Shown here one piece after another: positions 10,981 through 22,407 of a DNA stretch of 64,000 nt (the first letter of the stretch is position 1; every line of letters starts with the position of its first letter). The stretch is from the NCBI GenBank assembly GCA_023014335.1, contig JAECYW010000004.1, positions 558,001 to 622,000 on the forward strand, given 5' to 3'. The stretch is from Galerina marginata (Eukaryota > Basidiomycota > Agaricomycetes > Agaricales > Galerinaceae). The notes below the pieces were generated by a model. It did not search any database and had not been told where the DNA came from. It saw only the letters and a list, made by a program, of their open reading frames with translations. The translations under genes and the position numbers were made by a program.

Positions 10981-12559
10981 CGCTGAAGATTGGGAACGTT
11001 ATTTCGGTGGCTAAGTTCGTGTCCGTTAACTGGGGTACTGCAGATGATAAAAGAAAAAAGAATACCTTCGAGCACCAACTCAAGTGTATATATGCAACGC
11101 CTCCCCTAGTCCGTCGGAGCGACGATTGAGGTTGTCTTCTCGGATGACAGATTGGACAATTGGGATGTCATCGCAATACGAACATCGCCAATGAACGGGT
11201 CGGAGCACAGTTACCAGTGCATTAACCGCGAAAACAATTGCGCCAGAAAAACAAAAAAGGGCTCGGGCCTCTGGGCTTGGGCCTGAGGTTTATGGGTCCT
11301 TGGGAGTTTTTTGCAACACTCCATGACAGGAAAGGCGACAGCAGCCATCGCCCTTGTTTGGATAGTTCACGAGTCAGAGATGTTCTCTCGAAAATCTCTG
11401 CTGGTGTTGTTGATGCTGAAAGCTAGGTCCATTATACTTGCAAGAAGAGACAAAAAAGGATCTATGAGGCCTGAAACTTGAGCTTGAATTGTAGAACCTG
11501 GAGGCTGGAGCAGACGAATGTTGGAAATTTAGAACAAACGAGCGAACAAACGACTCGGACCGAGTCGGACGCGTTATTGTTTGTTGCTTGGCAACGGCTT
11601 GGTTCGAGTCCCAGACCCGTCAGCCAACATGTCCTTTGCCTTCACGCCTCATCTGAGTCCTTCAAACCGTCCTAGAAAATCCTCCTATCTCATGGACCGA
11701 TCAACCATATTTTTTCCTGAAGATTAATTTGACTCTCGCCTGACTCTCGCCGTGCTGGAATTTCAAAGTACGAATGCCAATTAATCGGTCAGATCTTATG
11801 GTGAGAGTCTCGTCGAACTCGAACTAGTCAAGATCCAAAGATCTTATTTGACGGTTTGAATAGCAGTGCCAATGCCTATTTCCAAGTTACTTATGAATTT
11901 CTTAACGTGTTATGGCTGGAGCTCTTAATGCCAGCCAAGTACAGCCAAAACTTATGGTCAAGCACATGCGAATTATTTGAGCCGGTTCTCTCAGACTAAG
12001 TGGCTAGAAGGTCGTGACAATTAAACGACGACAACAATAATCGTTTTCCCCTCCGACTGTCATTCAGCCCTTGCTCAACCTTGACTCTTGCTTAATCTCG
12101 AGCAACGAACACTGCAGACAGGCACGAGAAAAACCTGAAGTTCTCGGAAGCTCCCAAGCATCGTGCTTACGAGGGCTGAGAATCCCTGCTTTGGAAAATT
12201 AACGGCTCGGAATCACCTGCTTTTTCCTATTTTTCTTGTTTCCCTTCGACCATGATGCCAACTTTGGACCTAAGGAAATATTCTGGAGTTGCGAACTGGA
12301 AACAACGAATGGTCTTGGTGACAATCAACTCGCCTTTGTGTAGCTTTGACCAATGCGCGGTCAAAATAGGCAGATTCAACGTCTCGACGCTTTGACCGAC
12401 GCTTTGACCACCACCTCCGGTATTGTTAAAAGCCTCAGGTTGGCCCAAGCAACACCGTTTAAGGATTACTATATAACGAGAACCTCGAGGCGCGTTTCAA
12501 GCATAAATTCTTACCAACCTCTACACACGTACTCAACAGCTTCCTTCGACACTTGAACA
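10981..12559. other. Intergenic between two divergent F-box-family genes
   Basis: About 1.6 kb without a supported gene. It should hold both promoters. A TATA-like 'ctatataacg' lies near 12467-12476, about 85 bp before the ATG at 12560, followed by a pyrimidine-rich leader. Several short ORFs exist on both strands but none resembles a known family. Confidence 0.5.
12467..12476 (+). promoter_or_regulatory. TATA-like element upstream of the 12560 F-box-family gene
   Basis: The sequence 'ctatataacg' sits 84-93 bp upstream of the ATG at 12560, a usual distance in fungi, with a C/T-rich stretch between. It is recognised by composition and position only. Confidence 0.35.
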
Positions 12560-14926
12560 ATGGCGCCGAAATCCACGGTTAAACGCGCCACTCCAGCCAC
12601 TGGCGCAGGTTTTTTTGTCAGTAACGCCTCCGATTTGAACCGAGTGCGCGCTGTCAACGCAGACGCATTTCTTAATCCCTATGCCGCTCGTCTGGAGTCG
12701 ATGTTAGTCCGAGACCCTGCTTTTTTTCCGCCGCCGTCTCTTACCACTTCCGCTCCGTTACTCAGTTTGGCGACTCACCGTTCTCCATATCAACGCGGCC
12801 GGAAGACCTCCTTCCTTGACCTACCAGCCGAAATACAAGCACGCATAATCACCCTCGTTTGTCTCATCCCCCATAACATTTCCCGCCCGGTCAAGCGAAA
12901 AGTGACTCAACACGAGACCATTACCCCGAGCCCACATTCACTCTTGCGCCTGGCCGCCGCTTGTAAGACTCTGCACGATACCGTGTTGGGCATGCAGAAT
13001 CTGTTTACAAGTTTGACTATGGAGATCACACTCAGGCCCGAGGTTTCGACCGTTCGTAACTTTGAACGCGTCCGCAAGAATATTCAAGACGACGTCATCC
13101 TCATGAAGGGCTTCTTCGGGAAATCAGGGGGTACCTTGCCGCTTCGTTTAGGGTACTCGATCAGGTTCGGGGTTGATACACCGGCCTCAACCATCGACCA
13201 GTTTAACCTGAGAGCCATGCCGATCACTCAACAGCTAATTTTCAATCCGACCTTCATAGGACGATGGCAGGTTCTGGACTTGTGCATGCCGACATATGCT
13301 CCCTTTACCAGTCTCCTTTACGCCCTTGCCGCACCCCCGGCCACACGTCCTCCTCGCATAGACCCTGTACCGATGTCTGATTTTAATGCGGAGCTGACAT
13401 TACAGGCCTCAAAGCCATCGTTCACATCCTTGCGTATGCTTCACCTCCTGGCCCCATACCCGCCACCTCCAGGGAAATCTGTGGACGGAGAAGACGCTGT
13501 AAACCTCCTTCCTGCGCTTCAGTGTCGGTGCGCCCGCTGCTTTCGTCGATTAAGTTGGACTTCTGTGCGCCATTGAATCCACTAAAGTTCTCCGAAGGCG
13601 TCGCAGTTCAGCCCTTCTTCACCACGAATTCTGTCATGGCACTTCATCATATAGCTGAAGGTGCTCGCGATGCCGCAGCTAAAGAAAATATGCGAGCCTT
13701 CACCTAGGAATGCTATGAAACCACTGTGGGCTCGTCGAAAGACTACGTTCCCCGACAACGCAGACTTCGCCGCAATCAGAATCGCGCAGCACGTACAAGG
13801 ATCACAGGTGTGGTGGGCTGGTCTTCAACAGCTGACGCTTAGTACCGGCACGATAACGGAAAAGCTCTTCTATGTGCTTGCGCATATGATTGGATTGCAA
13901 CGTCTCGATGTTTGGCTTGGCGAGGATCGTCCGATGAGGGAAATGGCTCCTGAAACAACATTGAACATTCCTCTTCCACATTTGACGGTCCTTATCGTGC
14001 GTTGCGCCGAAAATCTTGAACTATTACGACACATCCATACCCCGAAGTTGGAAGGGTTGTACCTCCAGATGCGACATTTCGAGCTGTGCAGAAAGTGGCG
14101 TCCTGGAACTACTCCTGGTCCAACTGCGTTTGCGTTTAAGCGGATATTAGGAATCGATCCTACGATATTCGACCTGGAAGTGGAGAAAAAGACGATGACA
14201 ATCCTTCGACGATTCGTCTTAGGTTATACCTCTCGTCCTCTGCATCCTGAGGCACCGAACCCCGTCCCCCTTCCTCTGCGTCGCCTCAAGCTGGTCGCCC
14301 TCCCCATACGCGACATTTCAGTTCCGGAACTGCTGCGCTCTGTTCCCAAACTCGAGGAGCTGAGAATGTGGTGGGGTCCTGGCGGTAGCTTTGTCGAAGC
14401 ATTGGTTGATGTTACTCTCGTTCCGCGCCTTTCTCACCTTGAGCTTCATCTTGCCAAATCGCGCGTGGTTCCCCGCCTCGTAGATCGTCTAAAAGATGCT
14501 ATGCGGTTGAGAAGCCAACTTTTCGAATTGAATGTTTCGGAGGCGAAAGGCAGCGTTCCGGCGACAGGGGCCGACTGGAGTCTGTGTCGTCCGACCTTGG
14601 ACGACGACGGGTTTACTTTTGCTGACACCGATGGAGACGGGATGGACGTGGATACAGATCTAGGCGCTCCAATGGCTGTCGATGTGATTGAAATAGAAGA
14701 GTCGGACGATGGAGAATCGGATTTGGAAGAAGGGGAGATTCGCGAGATGGTGGCAGATCGAGCTGGACGGCGACATTCCTCGTTTCCAACCAACTTGAAG
14801 ACCACTGAATACCAAAATATCCCAAATGTGGCGTTCGAACCACTGGTCATTTCGCTTAATCTCACTAAGCAACAGTGTCCTTGTGGAACCCGTTGGATGG
14901 AACCGGAGGTCGATGTAGCGATATGA
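12560..14926 (+). pseudogene. F-box/LRR-like gene with two compensating frameshifts
   Basis: Frame 1 (12560 to about 13520) has 'FLDLPAEIQARIITLVCL' and 'SLLRLAAACKTLHDTVLGMQNL', an F-box-like start. A middle part is read in another frame (about 13521-13705: 'VRPLLSSIKLDFCAPLNPLKF'). The remainder returns to the original frame and ends at 14926 with an acidic tail. It is co-linear with the intact 8905-10980 protein, for example 'ELRMWW' and 'VPRLxHLE'. Neither switch has usable GT/GC...AG sites, so two single-base indels about 180 bp apart are the simplest explanation. Between them the reading makes sense only in the shifted frame. It could be a recent pseudogene or an assembly error. Confidence 0.65.
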
Positions 14927-15131
14927 TTTCCTTGTCGTAAACTCAATGAACTACGAGGAGGGTCAGTTTTTTCAAGCATGTTCCCTTCGTATTGAACATT
15001 TCGGTAGTACAACGTCGTTTCATATTTATCGTAAACTATCCATCTCCTATGCAATAATTTGACTTCTTTCAAGCCCTGCCTAAGTCGGTGCGAAATCAAG
15101 CAGCTCCTACAATATAAGTATAAGTTGACCA

Positions 15132-16420
15132 CTAGGTATGCCCGACGCAATCAAATCCTGCACAAAAATTGTCTAAACCCGAACTAAATGGAAGGAGCGG
15201 AATCAACCCAGTCCCTGGAAGAGTATAAATGGAGACGATATTTGGACCGCCACAAAATTCTTCGGGATTCCCTTTGCACTTCATGAGAGTTGATTTGGGG
15301 TTATTCGAGAAGGCGCTAGTTGGAAGAACTGAACAGTCTGTGATCGGCCGACTGTTTGACTGCAGTGCATTTCCGCAATCTAGTTCGAATAATTAAAACC
15401 GCAAGTAGAAGGCCGGTTAAAGTACTCACAGCATTCATCGGCAAACTCGACACCAGCAAGTGTGAAGCCTGAGTTTAACCCGTGATTTATAGTGAAACTT
15501 GCGTTGACCGCATAGGAAACGTACCTGCATTACCGCATGCCGCGACACAAGCCTCCACAGTAAGATTACCTCGGGGAAGAGGAACTTCAGATTAACCTGC
15601 ATTGTGAGGTAACGCGCGAGCTGAAACTGAGTCGCTGAGGATGGTATTACTATTAGATGCTTTCAGAATTTTAGATTAATTTTTTTGACATACTTATAAA
15701 AGTAGGAGAAACGCCATGACCCGCCAGGCGTCAAAGGTGCACCTCCAGGCCAAACGAAGTCAGAGCAACTAAATTGAGACTCCATGTTGAAGAATATGTT
15801 GAAAAGAGGCGGTGAGCCATTGATATTCCACATGCCTTCTGCGCGATTTCCAGGACAGCCCACACTCTCTCCAGGAAACTCGCATTCGTTACCATCACTC
15901 TCAAAGCATGAAGTCGGGATTGAATATATTTGCACAACCTAAAGATGTCAGAAAATGGGGAAAAACAGGTTTATAGAAAAATATGCTTACGACACTCAGT
16001 TTCTTTTAATCCAGCCATGCGAGAGCCTTGCTGATTGCAAAAAGCCACACACGACTCAATTGTCAATCCGACCGGGTCTGTAAAATTGGGTCCGAACATG
16101 AATTCACTACCGAGCGGCGCATCATTGAACACACAGTCACTAAGATGAGTGGTGAGCCTAGGCAAAGGTTATTAATCGATCGACAGAGATGCTCACGCCA
16201 AACACTGGGGATTCCCAGACCATCCAGGAGGCAGCACAGATGTGTTACCCGAGAGACTCGCTTGTCTGGAGAAGGGAGAAAGCCCTGCAACCGAATAGAA
16301 CGAGATCTAAGTTGCAAACCAGCATGCACCATGAGCGGTGCTATGAGATATTCGTAGAATTATCGTGACATTTACCGTGTTTAACCAAGTAGCCGATAGA
16401 ACTAGCAATGAGTGAACCAT
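15132..16420 (-). pseudogene. Secreted two-WSC-domain protein gene, disrupted
   Basis: The ATG at 16420 opens a short hydrophobic leader (MVHSLLVLSATWL), a likely signal peptide. Exons 16376-16420, 16197-16306 and 15991-16157 join in frame. They give the start of a WSC domain: 'LPPGWSGNPQC', 'TIESCVAFCNQQG' and 'ETECRCAN' across the next junction at 15938. The frame then shifts around 15900-15925 to 'ESDGNECEFPGES'. A second WSC domain follows, with 'LTVEACVAACGNAG', 'TLAGVEFADECYCGNALQ' and 'KCKGNPEEFCGG', but an in-frame TAA precedes it (about 15600). WSC domains are Cys-rich carbohydrate-binding modules of cell-wall sensors and secreted glycan-active proteins. One frameshift and one stop suggest a pseudogene. 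The last exon ends at TAG 15132-15134. Confidence 0.68.
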
Positions 16421-18689
16421 GTCAAAGGGCGATTTGACATGGCGACATTGAACCTCTTATAAGAAAATGAGCCGCACTAAGTTGTCAGGTTTATATATAG
16501 AGAGGAATCATCAGCGCACGTCTACAGCCTTGACTGTCATCAACAACAATACAGCCTTGACTGGGCAATCAGTCCCCGACCGAAATTCACGCATTCTGAA
16601 TTTTTTGACTCTTGATTGGGAGTGTCGGCAGGTTTACACGGCTGAGTAGGTTCAGCACCAACATCTCCTAATTTCGAGCCCATGTCAGCCCCACAACTAG
16701 AAATCGGGTCCTTGTGTCGCACCTTTACTCAACGAAAACAGAATCGCCAGTCATTCTAGCCAGACGTCAACTGTGGGCTGATTTTGATTATCCGGTAAAA
16801 TGTGTCAAGTCCAAGTTTGAGCTACTCCCACATGTCCGCGTCGGACTTCCCATGTTGTTGGATTCGCGAAAGTCACCCTGACAAACTCGGGTTCAAGGTT
16901 AATCTAAGAATTCCTACATGGCCGAGCTGAAAAGATTGGAGGCGATGGTAGCTCGTATTCCGTGGCAGCTAAGTACATATGGATGCAATGATGGCAGTCC
17001 TTCTGAAAGAAGATTCGATGAGATTGATATAAAATAGTGACAATAGTCCTCCTATTGTCTTCCTGTTGAGATTCATTAGCGCTGTTCGACAGAACCCAGG
17101 CTCGGGTAGTGTAGCATACAATAAAATCTCCGAAGAGGATGCCACCTCTCTGCCACCCTTTTCTTTGCGCCTGGTGTATTGTTTTAATTTGATAATGGTC
17201 CCTTTCCTCGAGGAGAAAGCTACCAAGCAATCATAGATGGTAAAGCCTAGAATTGAAAAGCTTGTTGATGAACGCCCCTCGGTCATAAATAGCACAGGAG
17301 GAACACAACCCGTGGGCCAGTCGATGACGTTCACCGAGTGCGAGGTCAAAGGTTGAGACCGTGCACTGCACAAAAAGGATAACACATCACGGTCGTATAG
17401 AAGCGGCCAACCTCGACCTGAAATTCACTGAGTATTAGGCACTTTGGCTTCAAGATTCGTCGTGCCCATGCAGAAACCTGTATGCCGATATGCTGAAAGG
17501 ATCCCAGGCAGCCTCCAGGTAACAAGAATTCGTTGACACCCATCCAGACCAGGCATGTTTGATAAGAAAAAGCATTGAAAAACACGTTATGCAGAGTGCT
17601 CAGCAGCTTCAGAGTTAAGACCGAACGTGAGCATTGCGGTTGAGGTCAAGTTCCAGCTAACGCGATATCGATAGACCAGATCGCGTAGGGCCCCACAAAT
17701 TGATCTTGTTTATATGTGGGGCTGCGCAAACGAAAGGGTCCTACAGAGGACCACTAAAAACTACAACTCCTACCAAATTTGTAGCGACAGGCGCTCCTAT
17801 CTTTATTTGGTCGCCTAACTGACTCCAAAAGTAAACAGGATCAGTTTGTGGAGCGTTATGCGATCTGGTCTATCGATATCGCGTTAGCTGTCAAGTTGAG
17901 GTCACAACAGGCTTCGGATCGGTAGGCGTCCCGATGATCCGACTGCCGGCAATCACTACACGTGCATTCCAAAGCTGGCAATGTCATTGTCAAGGATTGC
18001 GTCTCGTTTTCAGACCCGAAACGTCTTGCTTTCTCCCAAAATGTTTTATCCACTGCCTAGATACTCAGACGACGACTTGTTTTCCATGTTTAGCTTCTGC
18101 ATTACCTGAAGCCAGCTAGGCATTTATTCCAGGGATTAATTGCTACTTATTAGTTGAGGCTTGACAGCATCTTTCGACCAACTTTCGACGACACGACTTG
18201 ATTCTGCAGGGACTGCTTTCTTGACTTGGTTATCCCCTGCATCTTCCTGATACTGATAGCACCACGCGCACCATTCAAATCTTACATAAAGGCGGCCGGT
18301 ATCGCAGGGCTAAGGTGGCTATTGGGCAACGTTCTGCAGTCTGTCTAAACTTCTCCAAGGGTCGCAGAAGATAAAAGTGGGCCGATGGAGAGAATCTCTT
18401 GCGGTCCCCCCAAAATCGCGTTTTTGCTATCCTGCAGAGCTTTAGGAAAGGCGACTTCCTTGTAAATTCAGTCTTTCTATCTCTACTATCTAGTTCCTCT
18501 CCCTGGACCTTGGTGAGTTGTCGTCCATCTTGCATTTGTATGTATGTATTCAAGTCTAACCTCTACGCCAGGAAATTCGTGATACACAGCTGACTGTGAT
18601 TTCTGCGGTTCCGCTATGACCTTCCCAGGTATGTGCTCTTGCCTTTGCATGTCTTACTATCACGCTAACAGGCCCCAACGTGTTTAGAC
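16421..18689. other. Intergenic; degenerate coding traces and one inverted repeat
   Basis: Over 2 kb with no gene I can assemble. Minus-strand ORFs at 17346-17585 and 16969-17385 are Cys-containing but match no family by eye. The 31-bp inverted repeat is listed separately. Just upstream of the 18690 ATG, 18616-18630 could be a tiny first exon (ATGACCTTCCCAG|GTATGT) spliced to TTTAG|ACATGACG; this is speculative. Confidence 0.4.
17654..17890. repeat. Perfect 31-bp inverted repeat with about 175-bp spacer
   Basis: 17654-17684 (cagctaacgcgatatcgata...) is the exact reverse complement of 17860-17890. Inside, 'ggccccacaa' near 17690 and 'tgtggggctg' near 17715 form a second small inverted pair. 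The size (about 240 bp) and arms resemble a MITE-like element or a strong stem-loop; no flanking target-site duplication is obvious. Confidence 0.7.
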
Positions 18690-19970
18690 ATGACGAGAAC
18701 CTCCCCAAAACCTCTATGTCTCTGCCCACACCTTATCTCAAACCCCAAAAATGCAACCACATTTACCTTCTACCCACCCCTGCACGAGGTCCCTTCCATT
18801 CAATCCATCAATCAGATGCCCGTCGAAATACTCCGCGAGATATTCGCAAAATTCGTCGAAGTTGACGATACTCCAAACATGTGCTCCGCGAGAGCACCCA
18901 CGTCCCCAGGTCCCTCGGGGAGCCCAGGGTGGTGTGGCGCGGCGGATCCGACTACACTTGGTCAAGTGTGCTCCTACTGGCGATGTGTTACGCTCGCCAC
19001 TCCTTCGTTGTGGTCCACCATATCAGTCGTTCCAGACACCGACAACCTTCAGGCCCAAATCAACTATACGAATATGTTCCTCGCACGCGCAGGGACCAGC
19101 CTGCTCGATCTTACCCTAGAAGACTGCAAATTCCGCTCCGACCACTCATCGACATCGCCATGTCCCCACACTTGCGCAATGCGCACTTTTCTCTCACTAT
19201 TCCTTACCCGACGCCAATACTGGCGCAGAATCAACTTCCACCTCCCTCTCAGCGTCATCGACATGCTTTTCGCTGCAGTAAACACCTTGAACACCCTAAA
19301 ATGCGACAACCTGCGCTCTGCGTCCCTCCTGGTATCGAACGCCACATGCAGTCAGCTTCCAGCGGACGAGCCGCCGCATCTGGCTCCATCCGGCTTTCTG
19401 ATCAACGGGAACTGGATGAACCCTTTCCTTACCTACATCTGGAAGCTCATGCTCACCCCAGCGACGTTGAGGGAACTTACGTGGTGGCCTGGGTTTGAGA
19501 AGATACTCTCGGACACGTCGGTTACTGTTTTCAAGCAGATCACGCATTTAAATATTCCCTACCCCGTTAGCGTCGATGAGCTGTTACGCGTATTGGCTTG
19601 CTTTCCTAACACCGAGGAAGTAGTGGTGTCCGATCTACGAGTACCCTCTCCTTCCGAGTATGGTCACGATCGTTCCCCGCTCGTGCTCGCATCTTTGCGT
19701 ACGCTCCGTCTGGTGGCGAGCGTGAACGTTAGACCGGTATTTGATGCTTTGCGCTGTCCTGTACTGCGTACACTTGGCCTCGATTATTTTGGCAAGGAGA
19801 AATCGTCTCTTGATGACGCGCTGTCCCTTTACAATTTTCTTCGAGGATCCGAATGCTGTACGAAGCAGCTTATAATACGTCGTGGTTGCCACAAAGCTGA
19901 TCATTGGGTTGAGGCGGATGCTGATTTGAAGACGGTTTGCACGTATCTCAACCCGTTCCATTCTGGTTAG
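18690..19970 (+). CDS. F-box-like protein, 426 aa
   Basis: A single open frame. Residues about 37-105 form a classic fungal F-box-like domain: 'INQMPVEILREIFAKFVEV', then 'LGQVCSYWRCVTLATPSLWSTISVV'. Leucine-rich segments follow ('LLDLTLEDC', 'ITHLNIPYPVSVDELLRVL', 'PVLRTLGLDYFG'). It probably acts as a substrate adaptor of an SCF ubiquitin ligase. It belongs to a different subfamily from the 8905 and 12560 genes. The 36 residues before the F-box are hydrophilic; the ATG at 18690 follows a possible splice acceptor, so a short 5' exon may exist. Intact. Confidence 0.82.
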   Translation: MTRTSPKPLCLCPHLISNPKNATTFTFYPPLHEVPSIQSINQMPVEILREIFAKFVEVDDTPNMCSARAPTSPGPSGSPGWCGAADPTTLGQVCSYWRCVTLATPSLWSTISVVPDTDNLQAQINYTNMFLARAGTSLLDLTLEDCKFRSDHSSTSPCPHTCAMRTFLSLFLTRRQYWRRINFHLPLSVIDMLFAAVNTLNTLKCDNLRSASLLVSNATCSQLPADEPPHLAPSGFLINGNWMNPFLTYIWKLMLTPATLRELTWWPGFEKILSDTSVTVFKQITHLNIPYPVSVDELLRVLACFPNTEEVVVSDLRVPSPSEYGHDRSPLVLASLRTLRLVASVNVRPVFDALRCPVLRTLGLDYFGKEKSSLDDALSLYNFLRGSECCTKQLIIRRGCHKADHWVEADADLKTVCTYLNPFHSG

Positions 19971-21163
19971 TCGTTCAACTGCCCATATCCCATATCATTT
20001 GTAATTTTTGTATCTGTATGTAGAGGAAGAGGAGTCGTTGAGGTAAATAGAGAACTTGTATATTCTGGGACCGTCAAGCGTAGAGTACTATCGTACAACT
20101 AGTAACACGCAATAGATTATATGTACGCTGTTACAACCGTTAAAACAAGGGTACCGTCGGTGGCGTCTTCCATGATAAAATTGACAGTTTCGCGGTTTGG
20201 GCCGGGGATGCCTGCGACACCCGTTTTCCCCCATATCATTAAATAATTAAAAATCCCCGTCTATGCAGCCAGACAAGCAGCATTTTTTTTTCGATCGCGA
20301 TACAGCAGATACGAAAAACTTTGTGTGGACAGGCGAATTTCGAGATCGCGTCCTCGAAGACAGGGGTTGGTCCCTTTTTGGTAAATGAGAAAAAGACATG
20401 GCACGTGATCAAGACGCGTATGCCTTGGCAAGGCCATTGGCGATGGCATTACGACATTGCCATCATCGTCCTCTTCAATCAGTACACATAGTCACCGTCA
20501 CCAAGGGCTTCGTTTCTTATGCAACTCGGCAAAATTTCGACTGCGCGCGCACCTCCGGGTGCTAGGAGGTAGCGACAAGATTCTCTGAGCCTGGAACTAG
20601 CGAACGCAGGGAGAAGAAATGTCGAGAACAGAGGACGATGAGCAAACCCGAGCCTGCTCAGTTTATTTGTGAGAAAGGCGAATCAAACTCAACGACATGA
20701 GTGAAGCCCCGCAAAAGTCCATTATGATTAAGAGGATACTGTATCTTCACAACCAGAGTTTTAAGTTATTTCTGCTCTTAGATCCCGGTAAAAAAAAAGG
20801 AAGGAAAGGAAAGGAAGAAATCCCGTTGTTGGCTTGACGGCCAGGAAGCACTTCGATGTTGATTCTTCAGACCACATCGCAGCGCCAGAGCAAGCCTCCT
20901 TGTTGACGGCAGTGCAGGGAGGCAGTGGAAAGGAAAGGACACGATCGAATCATGAGCTCATCTCTCACTTCAGCTCGTACAGTGGGAGTATGAGTTGAGA
21001 TATTTCATAGATTGCACGCGAAGTTCTGGATAAACGGGAGAGGTGGTCAACATTACAAGAACCAGCCGTGCTCCTGGAATTTCGCCTACTTGCAAGTAAA
21101 TACGTCAACTCTGGCCACATCCCCCCCTCTCCCATACCGCATCGCAGTGCCATACCCGACTCG
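19971..21163. other. Intergenic, no gene recognised
   Basis: About 1.2 kb. There are A-rich patches (for example near 20790) and no ORF of known type. It contains the 3' ends of the converging genes at 18690-19970 (+) and 21164-21509 (-). Confidence 0.5.
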
Positions 21164-21509
21164 TCAAATATTCAGCGGAGGCGGCCGTCGTCGTACCTGC
21201 ACCATCTGCGCGGGTGGTGCGGGCACGGGAGCCTGGGGTCCTAGTATTCTTTTCTCTTTGGCTTTAGAACCGAACCAGGCTTTGAAATCTGTTGTTCGGA
21301 GGCGATAACCATCATCTGTCAGCAAAAGAACACCAGGCCCAAAGACTAAACAACGCACTAAGACATCCGCAGAAAACCGCAGGCGGCTTCTCCTCCTCCT
21401 CCTCCTGCCTCTGCTCCACGTTGATCGGAAAGTTCTTGGTAACACTATCAGCACTATACAAGCTCAGGCTCGACGTGCTGCTGGGCGTAGGGCTCGGCGG
21501 AGAGAACAT
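21164..21509 (-). CDS. Small two-exon protein of unknown function, possibly longer upstream
   Basis: Exons 21359-21509 and 21164-21315 join in phase (donor GTGCGT, acceptor GACAG, 43-nt intron) to a 100-aa product. It has a Ser/Pro start, 'SLYSADSVTKNFPI', an acidic Glu run, a 'VFCGC' pair of cysteines and a basic, Pro-rich tail. No known family is recognised. A Pro-rich ORF in another frame (21850 down to about 21510, 'PPLGFAPLAPHVAFQSVSYP') abuts it and ends a few codons into it. The two may be one gene separated by a single-base frameshift near 21510, or the ATG at 21509 may be the true start. I cannot decide. Confidence 0.45.
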
Positions 21510-21850
21510 GCATCGTCATTCTCCTGCTTGGACCCAGGTTGCGCCTGAGGTTGCGTAGGGGGGTGATACTGCGTATCCAGGGTCAGAGCGGCAGGTGGGG
21601 GCTGCGACACCCGTGAATGTTGCGTGCCCGCCAGCGGGCGACGCGCCTCAGGGGGGAAGGGGACCCTCGTCTCGGGGACACCTTTAGGCTGGATGGCCCG
21701 CTGCGGCGTAGCGGGGTAGGAAACGCTCTGGAAGGCAACGTGCGGTGCTAGAGGAGCGAACCCTAGTGGGGGGAAGCCGAGGGGTGATGGTCGCCGTGGT
21801 GAGTAGGGCTGCAGCAGCCTCGGCGACGGGGCGGCTCGTGCGGAGGACAT

Positions 21851-22407
21851 TAGTCGTTAAAAGGGTCGTTAGAGCGAGGGCGAGGTGGTTGGGCCTTGTT
21901 CGAACCAGCGAACGGGAGGAATCGTGCGGAGTGCGGCGACGATGGGCTTTATATGATCTCCCTGCACAGCTTTGCCCCTGATCATGAAACTTTTCGAGTT
22001 GGGGGCGGAGCGGCGCTAAATGGGGTTCCCGGACGGGCGTTGGTGACTAACCACATTGCACCCGAGCTTTTCTCCAGCTAAAAACTAACTATGGCGTTCA
22101 GTGTCGTATAACCCTTGGGCAGCGTTGGCCAGCGTAGAGCTTGAGTAGAGTAAAAAATTTGGAGATCACTGGAACTGCTCTATGTATACTCAGCTCGACG
22201 TTTATTTATGTCCTTGGCGCGATGGTCGTAAATTGTTCGACAAGTTAACAAGAAAGCACCGTTACACATTACACACATCGGCGAAAACAAGTCCATACGA
22301 GACCGTCTTAGGCTCAGACTTTCCCATAGTAAGTGGATAGATCATCGAAGAACTGTCAAATGCATCCCCCACTGAGCCACGCTGATAATAATATATACTT
22401 AAAGCAT
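21851..22407. other. Intergenic, nothing recognised
   Basis: About 560 bp between the unknown gene and the 3' end of the AlkB homologue. No ORF or repeat is worth naming. Confidence 0.5.

Noticed and set aside
11585..11640. tRNA-like 'ggttcgagtccc' box B sequence
   Set aside because: No matching acceptor stem, D-arm or anticodon arm could be folded around it.
16904..17585. Third WSC-like gene upstream of the WSC pseudogene
   Set aside because: Cysteine spacing does not match WSC and no exon chain could be built.
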